DNA from: Symbiodinium kawagutii
Taxonomy: Eukaryota; Sar; Dinophyceae; Suessiales; Symbiodiniaceae
Direction of reading: 5' to 3'
Length of the DNA stretch: 64,000 bases
Assembly (NCBI GenBank): GCA_009767595.1
Contig: VSDK01019056.1
Location: forward strand, 13,636 to 77,635
The translations under genes and the position numbers were made by a program. Below, piece after piece: positions 43,079 through 53,039 of this stretch; the first letter of the stretch is position 1, and every line of letters begins with the position of its first letter. The notes under the pieces were generated by a model that was not told the DNA's origin, did no database searches, and worked only from the letters and a program-made list of their open reading frames with translations.

Positions 43079-43661
43079 CCGCGTGGGATCGCTGGATGCT
43101 GGTCTCATGCCCATTCCTCCGCGAGTTTGGATGCCTTGTACAACGACCCCATCGAGTGCGACTCGCTGGTGTCGAAGATGTGGGGTGCCCAGTGCCGTGC
43201 CGAGCCGTGGACCGAGACCAGGCTATGGGTCAATATTGGCCAGCATTGATGGGGGTTAATCACCAACAAACTATATGGAAAGCAATGGTTAATGTTAGGG
43301 GAACCAGGGGGACTAAGGGTTTTGACCCACTGCCACCAGATCTTCAGTCCATCTCGCCGTTCCAGGACCCCAGAGTTACGAGACCTCGACATTCGCCTCG
43401 CACGAAGCCGGGGGTGTGCCCGGATCCACAGATCACAGAACCAAGTCTTCGCTTTCGGAAGAGTTCAACGTTCGAATCCAAGGCTCTCTGAAGTTTCAAT
43501 ATCTAGTTTTCATTAGGAGAAGGTTTGGGATTTGTTTGAAGTCCACAGAGTTGGAGTTGAGATGGAAGAGTGTGTGTGTGTATGCAAGCAATGTTGGCAA
43601 ATTGAACACGTGGGGGGCTTCTCAAAATAGGGGACCCCAAAAATGGTTGCTTTATTGTTAG
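43079..43661 (+). CDS. Coding region split by a family C introner, unknown product
   Basis: Exon 1 (to 43221) reads HAHSSASLDALYNDPIECDS then LVSKMWGAQCRAEPWTETR. A 118-nt GC-AG intron (43222-43339) follows, with ACCAG on both sides. Exon 2 continues SSVHLAVPGPQSYETSTFAS, then HEAGGVPGSTDHRTKSSLSE and EFNVRIQGSLKFQ. The frame is kept (codon AG|A). The 3' limit is uncertain: the frame stays open to 43661 but enters a family B element at 43613, so a donor before that is likely. The 5' limit is an acceptor near 43079-43105. No domain recognised. Confidence 0.6.
43221..43334 (+). mobile_element. Family C introner (intron 43222-43339)
   Basis: GGCTATGGGTCAATATTGG to GGGTTTTGACCCACTGCC, 114 bp, flanked by ACCA (43217-43220, 43335-43338). 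The donor is the element's second base (ACCAG|GCTATG) and the acceptor is ACCAG|A made by the right duplication plus the next genomic G. The spliced product GAGACCAGATCTTC equals the inferred empty site. Unspliced reading meets TGA after ten codons. Confidence 0.85.
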
Positions 43662-43699
43662 GAATGACTGTGGATGATTTGGGGGGTATAAGAAACCAT
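43613..43699. mobile_element. Family B element, shortened
   Basis: GGGGGCTTCTCAAAATAGGGGACCCC to TTGGGGGGTATAAGAAACCATCAT. Confidence 0.75.
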
Positions 43700-43700
43700 C

Positions 43701-44015
43701 ATGTTGATAAAGCAGTTGAACCAGCTCAGTTGTGGGACGAACATTTTTTTGGTTGAATTTGTCGGTTGCCTGGGCAAAACGGTTTGGCCGGTTCGGTTGA
43801 CAAACGTTTCCGTTCCACGATTCCGGTTCGGTTCCCGAACCTTCGTGAAGAAGGTCTATGTCAACATGTTGAACCCATGTGAGTTTGTGGAACACAGCGA
43901 CAGTCTCATATGGTACCCGTGCGATGGTCCCCCAACCAAGCGGCCACAGTACATATGCACTTCAAGGCTGATCACTGTGATAGACCTGAACGACTTGAAT
44001 GTATTTTTTAGCTGA
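43701..44015 (+). CDS. Weak candidate exon
   Basis: Open frame with VYVNMLNPCEFVEHSDSLIW then PPTKRPQYICTSRLITVIDL. The 5' part is a GGTTCGG-rich low-complexity stretch. No family recognised. Confidence 0.3.
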   Translation: MLIKQLNQLSCGTNIFLVEFVGCLGKTVWPVRLTNVSVPRFRFGSRTFVKKVYVNMLNPCEFVEHSDSLIWYPCDGPPTKRPQYICTSRLITVIDLNDLNVFFS

Positions 44016-44551
44016 ATGTTTATCGCTCTTGAGCACATACTTGTTAATGACATGGGGCCTAATCAGATCGACAAGTGAACCTACTTTTCTAGTAGTTTGT
44101 GCTGGACCTTGGTTTCAGCTTAGGATACAAAAGATGACTCCAGACACTCTTTTCATGCCTTTAGTATCCTTTCGTGCTTTTTCTTTGTGCGGGTGCTGGT
44201 GCAGAGACAGAACTCGAGTATCCCGTGTTCAATTGCTCCATGTCCACATGATTTTGCCTCCGATTTGAGTGAAGGTTCGTTGCCCATCTGGATCATGGGC
44301 AGAGGGGATAAACATTTACAAAGATATACCGGTTCATGGTTCATGAATGGTATGATAACAACATATAACAACAAGGTTGACAATTATATTGGTAAACGGA
44401 TAGTCACGTCAGTTTGTGATGACAATTCCCAATCATTTACAAAGCTTACTATCTCTTCTAATCCAAGGAAATCAAGTACGTGTTGACCATCAATGACGCA
44501 ATGCAGATCATCGTGATGGTAGTAAGCATAATTATTTCAGGATGCTTATTT

Positions 44552-44676
44552 GGCAGTGGGTCAGTTCACCCTTAGTCCCCCTGGTTCCCCTTTATTAACC
44601 AGCTCGTTTTCCTTATAGTTTTGTTGGTCATTATCCCCCATGAAATCGGTTGGTTAAGAGCTTGACCCAGCTCGCC
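44552..44676 (-). mobile_element. Family C element, part of a C/C2 pair
   Basis: GGCAGTGGGTCAGTTCACCC to GCTTGACCCAGCTCGCC. The same pair in opposite orientation occurs at 56.08-56.31 kb. Confidence 0.75.
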
Positions 44677-44751
44677 ATATATAGTTGGTATATCCCCTAT
44701 TATTAACCATTCACCATTGGTTGGTTGGTTAACTGCTTGACCCAGCTGGCC
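44677..44751 (-). mobile_element. Family C2 element
   Basis: ATAGTTGGTATATCCCC to GGTTAACTGCTTGACCCAGCTGGCC, directly after the C element. Confidence 0.65.
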
Positions 44752-44861
44752 ATATCCCTTCAAAAGGCTTATCCTATTGCTGGTTGTTATCCCCTATTAT
44801 TAACCATTAACCAGCTAGTTAAGCTTATCATAAGCATCCAAGTTGTGAGAACAGTTTTCAG

Positions 44862-44956
44862 GGTGCCTCACGGCCTTCGCCCAGTCTGAGCTTGCTTTGC
44901 CACCAGCCTTCGTCCAACAGGAGCTCCGAAATCTTGGGACCGACCTTGGAGACTAA
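44862..44956 (+). CDS. Candidate exon, unknown function
   Basis: After TTTTCAG|G the frame CLTAFAQSELALPPAFVQQE then LRNLGTDLGD ends at TAA. Short but coding-like. A second frame is open for longer (ENSFQGASRPSPSLSLLCHQ), so the frame is not certain. Confidence 0.4.
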
Positions 44957-45531
44957 GAAATCCCAACCGTGGCGAGCGTCCATCCATGGTTATAAGGATT
45001 GGTTTCCATGCTTCTAGATCTTATAGCGTTATGAATAGGGCAGGGATTGGCTTCCTTAGGGTTGAGCTTCCATGCTAAAAAAGGGCTCACACAGTTGCTG
45101 AGTTGAGACTCCGAAGAGGCCCATTGAGTCACGCAGGCACCTGAATCAAACAAAGGATCTGCCATTGCCTCACGATTACCTCAGCTAGTCATGCTGCAGG
45201 GCCTGTACCAGTCTGACAGTCCATCGCTCGGTGACAGTGACTGAAGATGACCTGAGGGGCCAATGCTGACAGTGTAGTGGTGATTTCCATGAATCATGGT
45301 GTTGGCATAAGAAGTTATTTTGGCATAAGTGCATGTTGAATCTCGAAAGCATATAGAACTCGTGGTAGTGGAAGATCCACAGTATTCATACGGCCCTGAT
45401 ATTTGACAGCTAGCATACTGTGGTCAAACTGGCGGTTTCCAAGCAGCTGGATCTACCATGCGAAGAATTCTTCATCTACATACCTCACATGTGGGATCCA
45501 CCTGGCTTCCTAGAATTTTCCATGTGATTTT

Positions 45532-46189
45532 TCATTTTTGCTGGGAATCGCTGCTTCCCAGACCCCAGAACTGCAAGCCCGACTCTTCACACTGAGATGG
45601 TGGTGCTTTGGCTAGTGGTGTTTTCACCTTCATGTCAGAGCCCAAGTGAAGATGACCGCATTCACTCCTTGACGTCCCTATGCTCCACTCAGTAGCGGCT
45701 CTTCCCCACACCTTGATTGCCCGGCCGCACTGGTGAAGTATGGCTATGCTCGACGGTTGCATCATCATTTCTGACATCTTTCTCCCTCTGGAAACTTGAA
45801 CGAAGCAACTGGAGGATTGCTCCAGCAGTGTCCCAGCATCAAACCGTGGACGGAACGGCTGAGGCTACACCCTTTGGTTGACATTCAGTGGCGAGTGAGC
45901 CCTGGGACACCGGGAGGGCCATGCGACTTGGAACGGAACGGTCCGTGGTGAAGATGCCGCTTGTCGTTGACGCGCAGGTGGAGGTGCAGATCGTAGATGG
46001 TGTCTTCCAGCCAGATGTTGAAGCCTCGGTGGATCTGTTGATTTCTCCAAGAAGGTGCCATGATGATCCATGATGCATGAGACATGGATCACAGATGCAT
46101 CCTTGATGATCCATGATGCCTAGATGATAGAAAATCGTGAATTTCTTTGGATTGCCGATGGTGATCATGAAAACACGAACAAAGTGCAT
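45532..46189 (-). CDS. Candidate minus-strand exons, unknown function
   Basis: 45532-45777 reads MMMQPSSIAILHQCGRAIKV then WGRAATEWSIGTSRSECGHL, with a good composition. 45885-46085 reads FNIWLEDTIYDLHLHLRVND then KRHLHHGPFRSKSHGPPGVP. The opposite strand of the second block is also open (VVDAQVEVQIVDGVFQPDVE), so strand is unsure there. Confidence 0.35.
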
Positions 46190-46258
46190 CGAGTATTACG
46201 ATTTGGTCTTGGTTGTACTGAGCAATCATTCTGAGTGGCATGCGAAGACAACAATACA

Positions 46259-46453
46259 TGGGTGTTTCTCAAGTCACAAGGGGGTACCCCCAGTTCTCAT
46301 CCAGTAGCAACCAGTTAAGATTTATAGTAACACTTCAAGGTTCCTCCATGACTGCTGGTTTCTCAAAATAGAGGTACCCCATAATCATCCACTTTGTAAA
46401 CCAACAATAAACCAACCATAGCTCGGGGGTACCCCCAGCTACTAAGAAACCAC
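46259..46453. mobile_element. Two family B copies side by side
   Basis: The first begins GGGTGTTTCTCAAGTCACAAGGGGGTACCCCC; its right end is lost. The second runs from GCTGGTTTCTCAAAATAGAGGTACCCC (about 46352) to GGGGGTACCCCCAGCTACTAAGAAACCACC. Confidence 0.75.
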
Positions 46454-46532
46454 CTACTTGGTATATATCCCCACTATTGTTGCTAAGCTAATCCCCCATG
46501 ATGAAGCATTACTAATGGTCATTAGCCCTTAG

Positions 46533-46743
46533 GAAGCACCCCAGTGCTTGGCCCAAATACCCGGGCCGTGTTGGTGACGAGTCGTCTCCATCCATGGGCC
46601 CCGTGGCCGAGGCCTTGATGCTGCTGAGCAGTGCCCTTGTGGAGTATGCTGAGCCGGCCTCCAACTTGGATCGAACGGGGAAGGGCGAGCTGGGCCCGGG
46701 CGGGCGCAAGCGGTCGCCGGACCAAGGATGGGAATCGGTCTGA
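46533..46743 (+). CDS. Candidate terminal exon, unknown function
   Basis: After CCCTTAG|G (AG|G) the frame KHPSAWPKYPGRVGDESSPS, then MGPVAEALMLLSSALVEYAE, PASNLDRTGKGELGPGGRKR and SPDQGWESV ends at TGA. High GC and strong coding look. The first half may form an amphipathic helix; the tail is basic. No family recognised. Confidence 0.55.
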
Positions 46744-47159
46744 CATTTCTTACAGTAGGATGGAGGTTGTTTACAAAATCTGGCTATACAAGTAATTGAT
46801 TTACCTGATAATTGCATGGACATGTCATTTCGTTTGTAGAGAGAGAGAGACACACACACACACACACAATCGTGGTTGAAACCACAAACGAATTGCGGAG
46901 TTTTCACTCAGAATTCGGCAAGTCCAAGAGCCAAATTCAAAGATTTAAGTTCTCGCTCCAGCTGAATTTGTTCGATAAAACAAACGCATAAGTGGTACCC
47001 CTACCCTTTCAGTTGCCATAACGTAGTAGGTCACCAGATCTGGTTTCTACCGTTGTTGTGAGCGGGGTTGGTTACCTACGATAGAGGTAAGTGGAAGCAA
47101 AGGGGTAACACACGGCTGCCATGGTCGTTCGATTGTTTCGACTTCCAAGCTCTCATGTT

Positions 47160-47339
47160 GCATCCAAGGCTCGCGCAACGCTGGGAACGGCCAAGTGGAT
47201 CGCTCAGTTCTGCAGAGCATAGCGGAGCTCCCAGTCATTCAGTCGTCCCGTCTCCAGGGCGTTTGCCATCAAGCTCTCGGAGGACCTGGTGCTGGCATTG
47301 CCAGCTTCCAAGGAGACGAAGCTGTAGAGCGGATCCAGG
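47160..47339 (+). CDS. Candidate exon
   Basis: The frame VDRSVLQSIAELPVIQSSRL, then GVCHQALGGPGAGIASFQGD and EAVERIQ ends at ATCCAG|GTGACC (GT donor). Other + frames are open in the same GC-rich patch. Confidence 0.4.
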
Positions 47340-47344
47340 TGACC

Positions 47345-47640
47345 GTTTTGCTGAGAACATAGGGTTGCTATACATCGGCTATCATCTACTTATTTTAGAA
47401 GTGATGTTAACAAAATAGTTAAATGGTATACTACTACTTTACATGTTTGACATTTGCTATAGATATGGTATGGTACACAGTTATTTTCTGAATTATACAA
47501 TAGTAGACGTGTCACTCTATTGACTACATGAATGAATCAACAATGATTGATATCATCTAATAATATCAGTTACACTATTATTGTGGTCATTTGATATGTC
47601 CCTTCTAGTGCATGAATTGCAGCTGTGGTTTCTTCATGGG
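47345..47640. other. AT-rich stretch without features
   Basis: Nothing recognisable beyond AT-rich non-coding sequence. Confidence 0.5.
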
Positions 47641-47743
47641 AGCTGAGGCCAGCCAACATGCCAATGAAATCCTTCTCTGATGGAACTCAGCAGCAGGTAA
47701 TCACCGAGGCAGGAAGATGATGCGCCACTTGGACGATGGATAG

Positions 47744-48031
47744 TCATTCGCCAGTGCCGACTCTATGGACCTTTTTAAGGACCGTTTTACACAGCTTTTT
47801 GGTGTCAAGATGATCATGATATTGCAAACTTGCTTTTGCAAAGGTTCCAAGGTCCACTGAACCCTTCAATTGACATGGTCGCGGGGCGACTCCAACATGC
47901 AGTGTGGCAGGCTTTCCTGAACTGGCTTCCGCTATCGATACCGTTGGAAAACTTCCACAGACCCGTTGCCACTGCAGCGGCCGTCCCGACCTTGGATCGG
48001 TGTTGGAACTCTTCAGACCTGCTTCCTTCAT
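47744..48031 (-). CDS. Candidate minus-strand frame
   Basis: 95 codons from ATG to stop: MKEAGLKSSNTDPRSGRPLQ, then SIAEASSGKPATLHVGVAPR and KASLQYHDHLDTKKLCKTVL. The + strand is also open (SIDMVAGRLQHAVWQAFLNW), so strand is uncertain. Confidence 0.35.
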   Translation of the reverse strand: MKEAGLKSSNTDPRSGRPLQWQRVCGSFPTVSIAEASSGKPATLHVGVAPRPCQLKGSVDLGTFAKASLQYHDHLDTKKLCKTVLKKVHRVGTGE

Positions 48032-48316
48032 ATCGCCTTAGCTTTCATCCTGTTGGGTTTGTCCATTGCTATGGTGGTACCTACTAATCATCAATAGCCA
48101 TTATTGATAAGGAAAACCACCAGTAACTTGGGAGTACGCCATTTTTGGACAAACCTGCTCTTGATTTCAGGTCACATTCAGAGTTTGCGCAGAGACAGCC
48201 ATATGAATTGGGAAAGAAATTGTAGCTATGCTTTTTGGATCATCAATGGTGGCATCCCCCTTGGACTCCTTCAAATTGTGATTATTTTCTGACAAGTCCA
48301 TGCCGGAAGCCAGCTT

Positions 48317-48445
48317 GGTGTGCAATCCTGTGAGGGCGGTGAGATGGAGTACGTGTTCCGAAAGAACTTTGTGTATTGGAGAGAGAGTACAGCTGGCTCC
48401 TTAGTACTGCCATGCAGGTGTGGATCGGTGGCTGTGGGGATCTAA
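48317..48445 (+). CDS. Candidate exon with CxC motif
   Basis: The frame GVQSCEGGEMEYVFRKNFVY then WRESTAGSLVLPCRCGSVAV-GI-TAA. EMEY followed by PCRCG faintly recalls CSL-type zinc fingers but key parts are missing, so no function is claimed. Confidence 0.35.
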   Translation, partial: GVQSCEGGEMEYVFRKNFVYWRESTAGSLVLPCRCGSVAVGI

Positions 48446-48574
48446 CGGTTGTAGCGATCCCGCCCATGATCATTCAGCTGCGACAGCGGCATCGCTACGC
48501 ATTCTTGCCGAGTTCTGCCAAGCATGGAGCACCATCATTAACCATCATTTTGCCTTATTATTGTTGGTTATTAA

Positions 48575-48663
48575 CCATCATTAACCATCATTTTACCATC
48601 ATTAACCATCATTAACCATCACCCCCATGAAATTGGTTAGTTAACTGCTTGACCCAGCTCGCC
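48575..48663 (-). mobile_element. Family C2 element, decayed, in AACCATCATT repeats
   Basis: Right end GGTTAGTTAACTGCTTGACCCAGCTCGCC. The left part is replaced by tandem TTAACCATCA(T). Confidence 0.55.
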
Positions 48664-49773
48664 AGCAGCTTGAGCAGCTGGTGGTGAGTTGGTCCTTGCC
48701 CTGAGGAGATGTTCCTTCCATACCTGCCTTACTGGAGCAATTGCCGCGGATTTGGGCGCACCGTTCCGCCCGGGGGCCCCGCCCGGGGGAGGACGCAAGG
48801 AGCACTGGACGAGAAATCCCCAGAAAGTTGCGGAATTTTAGGTAGGAAGAATGTATTGAACATGAAGAGTTGCGGAATTTTAGGGAGACCATTGAAGATG
48901 GAGATTTTCACGTTTCACAAATGCTCACCTGACTTATTCTGTTGAAACTGCTTGAGAAACTATTGATGTTTTTATCTTGAAGACATAGTGCAGACGGTCT
49001 CGGCTCCGTTGGTATTTGTGGTCGAAGCAGACCTAGGCTTTGGGCAATGACGGAGCAAACGCAAGGCCCCTCCGACTGCCCCTTGTAGTTTTCACCGACA
49101 GCGATGTGTTGGATTTGCCACTCCATGGGACCTGCTGCCTGTTGTGTGACTTTGTTTACCATCAATTCACCTATCGTACTTTTTCCATGTAAACCCTGTA
49201 AGTCCAGGTTTGCAGTTTGCAGGAGTCATATTCAACACCAGACCATTCTGTTTTAACACCATCCCCTGATGATTGAATTCCATTGTCAACTGCAATGTCA
49301 TAATCATCACATCTCTAGTGGTATCGCGACATTCCTGGGGCCAACGACTAGAGCGCGAACAACCGACTACAAAAGTGATTATGGTTGCTCTGACAGTGTT
49401 GACATGTGTTGACCCTTGAGCACTCACCCCATTTTCTGCTTCTTCCTTTCTGCAACTGTTTTTTTTTCCAGATCATCAAGTGACAGCGATTTCTAAAACC
49501 ACAACAGTGTGCTGAACCCCACTTTGCTCTGACCCACCTTGAAAATCGGACTGTCGAGTTTCTACAAGTTTGTTGTCGTAAAAGGTCCGGTGGTTTTGTT
49601 CTACGAGTCTGGTGTGTCGGATTGTCTCGGCTCCTGGGGAATGCCTTGTGCATCTCTTGCTGTTTGTCTAGCTGCTGCGTTCGTTCATTGTGTAGAGATT
49701 GTTTTATAGTATCTCAAGCGTTCACCCCCGATTGTTCCGGGGGCGCGCCTGTCAGAAGGAGTTGTCAGCAAAC

Positions 49774-49814
49774 CATGTCAGAGCCTGCCTGGGTCGTGGT
49801 TGTGGCTAAGGGGC
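49774..49814 (+). CDS. Possible first exon
   Basis: ATG opens MSEPAWVVVVAKG, ending at GGGGC|GTTGAAG. Only a short coding-like start. Confidence 0.25.
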
Positions 49815-50143
49815 GTTGAAGGTATCGTGGATGCAATAAAAATAGCAAATATAGATTTATTGTAGAGGCTCTGAGCAGGGAGAAATATCTCTCAGCACAT
49901 CTATGTGCCATCTCAGCAATGGCTGACCGGGAATCCAGCAGTGGGAGGACTTCTGCTGAGCTCAATGTTAGCTCTCGATGAGCTGAATTTCCAAGCCTTT
50001 TCGGGGCTGAGCACTTTCTCCCACCGGAGCCTTGCAGTTTTTGCGCCGGGCGGTTGAAAATCAAACAAATTTAGAAGACAAAGGTGGGAGACGAATGGGA
50101 GACACAAGTGGGAGACACAGCTGGACCAAAGGAGCGGGAGACA

Positions 50144-50214
50144 AACGGAGGGAGAGAGATAGAGAGAGGAGAAAGAGAGAAAGAGAGAGAGAGAGAGGGA
50201 GAGAGAGAAAGGGA
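50144..50214. repeat. GA-rich microsatellite
   Basis: (GA)n with GAGAGGGAGAGAGA interruptions. The long minus-strand Ser/Leu-rich frames here are its translation. Confidence 0.9.
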
Positions 50215-50751
50215 TTGAACAGAACAAAGAGAGTTGACGTTGAAAGCCGATGTCTGAGCACAGGACTCGACGAATTTCTGCCAGAAAGTCCACAACAAAA
50301 AATGCCGTTCAAGAGAGCTGTGTACGGCACTGGTTTTGCACGAAGGAACTGCCGTGTCATGATGCGCAACCGAAGCCATTGGCGGGGGGATAAGGAGGCT
50401 GCAGGAGGCTGAGAACGAACCACTGTTTGGGAACTCGAGGCTGCATTGCTGTCAGCTCTTCCATTGCCATAGTTGTGGCTAAAATGTGTGTGTAAACCAT
50501 TGCCTCCTTGGCTTGGTTTTCTGATGGTTTGGCATGGATTACTGATGGTTATTCTGATGGTTATTGTAGTCATGGTCAATGGTTCACGGCGGTAGCCGGG
50601 GTAGCCCATCAATCGTAGCAACGGGTTGTCAAGCTGCCGTTGTTCACGTGATTTGCTCAGGCTGGGCTTCAATGTCCTGCGACGCTGATACTTGGAATTT
50701 CGGGCCGTGGTACCCATGAACCTTTGCTTCCCGGCCTCGGATTCCAATGCT

Positions 50752-51234
50752 TCATATTGTCTCAGAGGACACAAAATTGTCCTCTACTGGCAATACCTTT
50801 GCAAATGCTCGTCTCACCATGTCTTTGCCAACAAAAGCCGGTAAAGTGCCACGAGTTTGCAAAGTGGCAAGCTGCTTTGTATGGAAATGGGTTGAAATCA
50901 AACCAAGACCGACATCGACTTCTCCTTTACTTTGTCCTACATACATTTACATACGAAAATATCATTGTCTAAAATTGCACATATCACGGTATCGTAAAGA
51001 ACCAGGCGTCCTGTTGTTGCTGACTGGCTTGGCATCATTGTCCCACGAGGCAAGTTGCAACTCTACAGGTGTCCTGGTCTCATCATGCCTCACAAAGCCT
51101 GTCAAGATGACGGGCTCTGACCTTCGGAGTTTTTCGAGAGACAAGCAAAACACAGGGCAGCCCTGATTGGAGGGTGGTGAAGGGTGGTGGTATATGACTG
51201 GGGGATCTAACAACAAGGTATGGCTGGTTGACAA
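50752..51234 (-). CDS. Candidate minus-strand exons
   Basis: About 50980-51160 reads CLSLEKLRRSEPVILTGFVR then HDETRTPVELQLASWDNDAK. 50752-50930 reads GLGLISTHFHTKQLATLQTR then GTLPAFVGKDMVRRAFAKVL. They are separated by an AT-rich likely intron. The + strand is also open (139 codons from 50747), so confidence is low. Confidence 0.3.
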
Positions 51235-51982
51235 ACGTTCGCAAATGGTGGTTGATAGTGGCTGCGGTGGTTCAACATGCTTGATGGTACATAATGGTGG
51301 TTAATGGTGGTTAACGGTGGCTAATGGTGGTTAATTGTGGTTACTAGATACCTGCTTCGTCAAGGCCTCTAGGTCTACCCAATTCTTGGCAGATGCTTGG
51401 TTTGCAGGTTTACGGAAACCATTCTGTAAGAAACGTGCGGGTTTTGTCTTGTAGCTGTCCAGGATTTACCAAAGTGTTTGTATAGAGACGTTCAACCATT
51501 TTGCAACGTGGGCTTGGAGCGGTTTCCATCTTGCATTGCAAGACCAAGTACACAACCTGGTCAGTATTATTTTTCAGATGCAAATTGTGATTGTGTACCA
51601 CTACCTGTGGGCGGCTATTACACCATTGACATTGCTCTGCGCTGAACCCTGATAGTTGCTGGATGAGCTTTCAAAAAGGCTGTCGCTCCTACTGCCGCGC
51701 TAGACCGTCTCCAAAGAATGTTCAGGTATTGTTAGGTCGCCTTATCAATCTCCTCCATGCCGGCAGTGTCCCTCCCCCAGGATTACAGACAGTCTCCCCT
51801 GGAGGAATGAAAGAAGGGTCTTGACCCCCTATCATGATAAACTACCGCGATTAATTCCAAAAGGCCTCTTCAAATTTGCCATTTCTCAATTTTTCTCAAT
51901 CCTTCGGATGCCGTCCTTTCAGCGTTCATATTCATGAGTTCTTTGATGGGTTTCTGGCAGCATAGCCCTGGTGGGCGTGAGC

Positions 51983-52327
51983 TTACATTGAAATTTTCTT
52001 TTCCTTATGGCCTTCTTGGCACCAGACGATAAATTCCCCATGTAAGCTCTTTCCTCCACCCAGTTTCAACGTTTCATCCATGTCCTCTTTACCTTCCGTC
52101 GATATCTTTTCGCCATCCCTTTTAGTACCATTGCCAAAGGCTTCCAAACGTTGGCGCAGCTTGGCAGGGCAAGAACCAAATTGTTTTGCGTTGGTCCCTC
52201 GCAAGGCTATTGATGTTTTCTGCTGTGGTAGAACAATGTTTTTTGGCGAGCCAGATCGCAAATATTCTGTTGCGTGGCGAATTGTTTTCATTGCCATCAG
52301 GCCGCAGACTAGGCACATGACATCCAA
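51983..52327 (-). CDS. Candidate minus-strand exon
   Basis: The frame GSPKNIVLPQQKTSIALRGT, then KLRQRLEAFGNGTKRDGEKI and STEGKEDMDETLKLGGGKSL runs to a stop after KKISM. Charged and coding-like. A minus-strand frame at 51410-51601 could be another exon. Product unknown. Confidence 0.35.
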   Translation of the reverse strand: MDVMCLVCGLMAMKTIRHATEYLRSGSPKNIVLPQQKTSIALRGTNAKQFGSCPAKLRQRLEAFGNGTKRDGEKISTEGKEDMDETLKLGGGKSLHGEFIVWCQEGHKEKKISM

Positions 52328-52710
52328 CGAACTTGTATGAAATTTGGTTGATATAGTGCTCCACCGCGTTTTACCTTCCGGCTGTCACGCAGTCAGTTTT
52401 GTACATGGCCTTCACCTGATGTGGCTGTAGCGGAATAAATCCGGAGAGGATGCTCCCAGACTTGCATCAGACTGCAGCTTGGTACTGTAGTTCAAGCTTG
52501 ACACCGTTCCCATCAACGGAGGATGGCGCCAGGGTACAGCGCGATTTGTTGCCAACGCCTGTCCGCACAGAGAGGCCGTAAAGCCGCTTCCCGTTGGGCG
52601 CTGGACTGGGTCCGATCGTCGCGCTTCTCTTGACGTGTTGCTTTGGTCAAGGCCTGGCCCCCCAGGCCACAGCCCATATCCGTGCAGTGCCGGCGTCGGA
52701 TGTTTGAGAG

Positions 52711-53030
52711 GAGGTGCAGCAAAACCGGGGGGCTCGTAAGATCAAAGCCGCAAAAGCCATTGATGCGTGGCGGCTAAGCACGAAGGAGCCAAGGAAGATT
52801 CGCGAAAAAGAAGGTGTTGTCAGGGCTCTGACCAGACCATGCCTGGAGAGGCCTGAAAGCCCCAGGGCGCCAAGTTTCAGGCGGAACCTTCAACAACATC
52901 GAAGACCACCACACCGACTACCACAACGTTCATGTCCAGGAATTTTACGTATTTTTCTCTGGCGAGCACCCTGCCGAGATGTGGTCGAAGAAGCTTTTTC
53001 CTAGCGCGCAGAAGCTAGGCGAGCCCTGAG
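52711..53030 (+). CDS. Two-exon gene end, unknown function
   Basis: After TTTGAGAG|G, exon 1 (52711-52813) reads EVQQNRGARKIKAAKAIDAW then RLSTKEPRKIREKE. A 67-nt GT-AG intron (52814-52880, GAAG|GTGTTG to TTTCAG|GCGG) restores the frame (G|GC) into TFNNIEDHHTDYHNVHVQEF, then YVFFSGEHPAEMWSKKLFPS and AQKLGEP-TGA. Both exons have strong coding character, and the splice is the only change of frame needed. The N-terminal part is basic and helical, the rest compact with Trp and Tyr. I recognise no family. Confidence 0.6.
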
Positions 53031-53039
53031 AGGCCACGC

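Noticed and set aside
50061..50774. 237-codon minus-strand frame
   Set aside because: Its C-terminal half is translation of a (GA)n microsatellite; only the first part might be coding.
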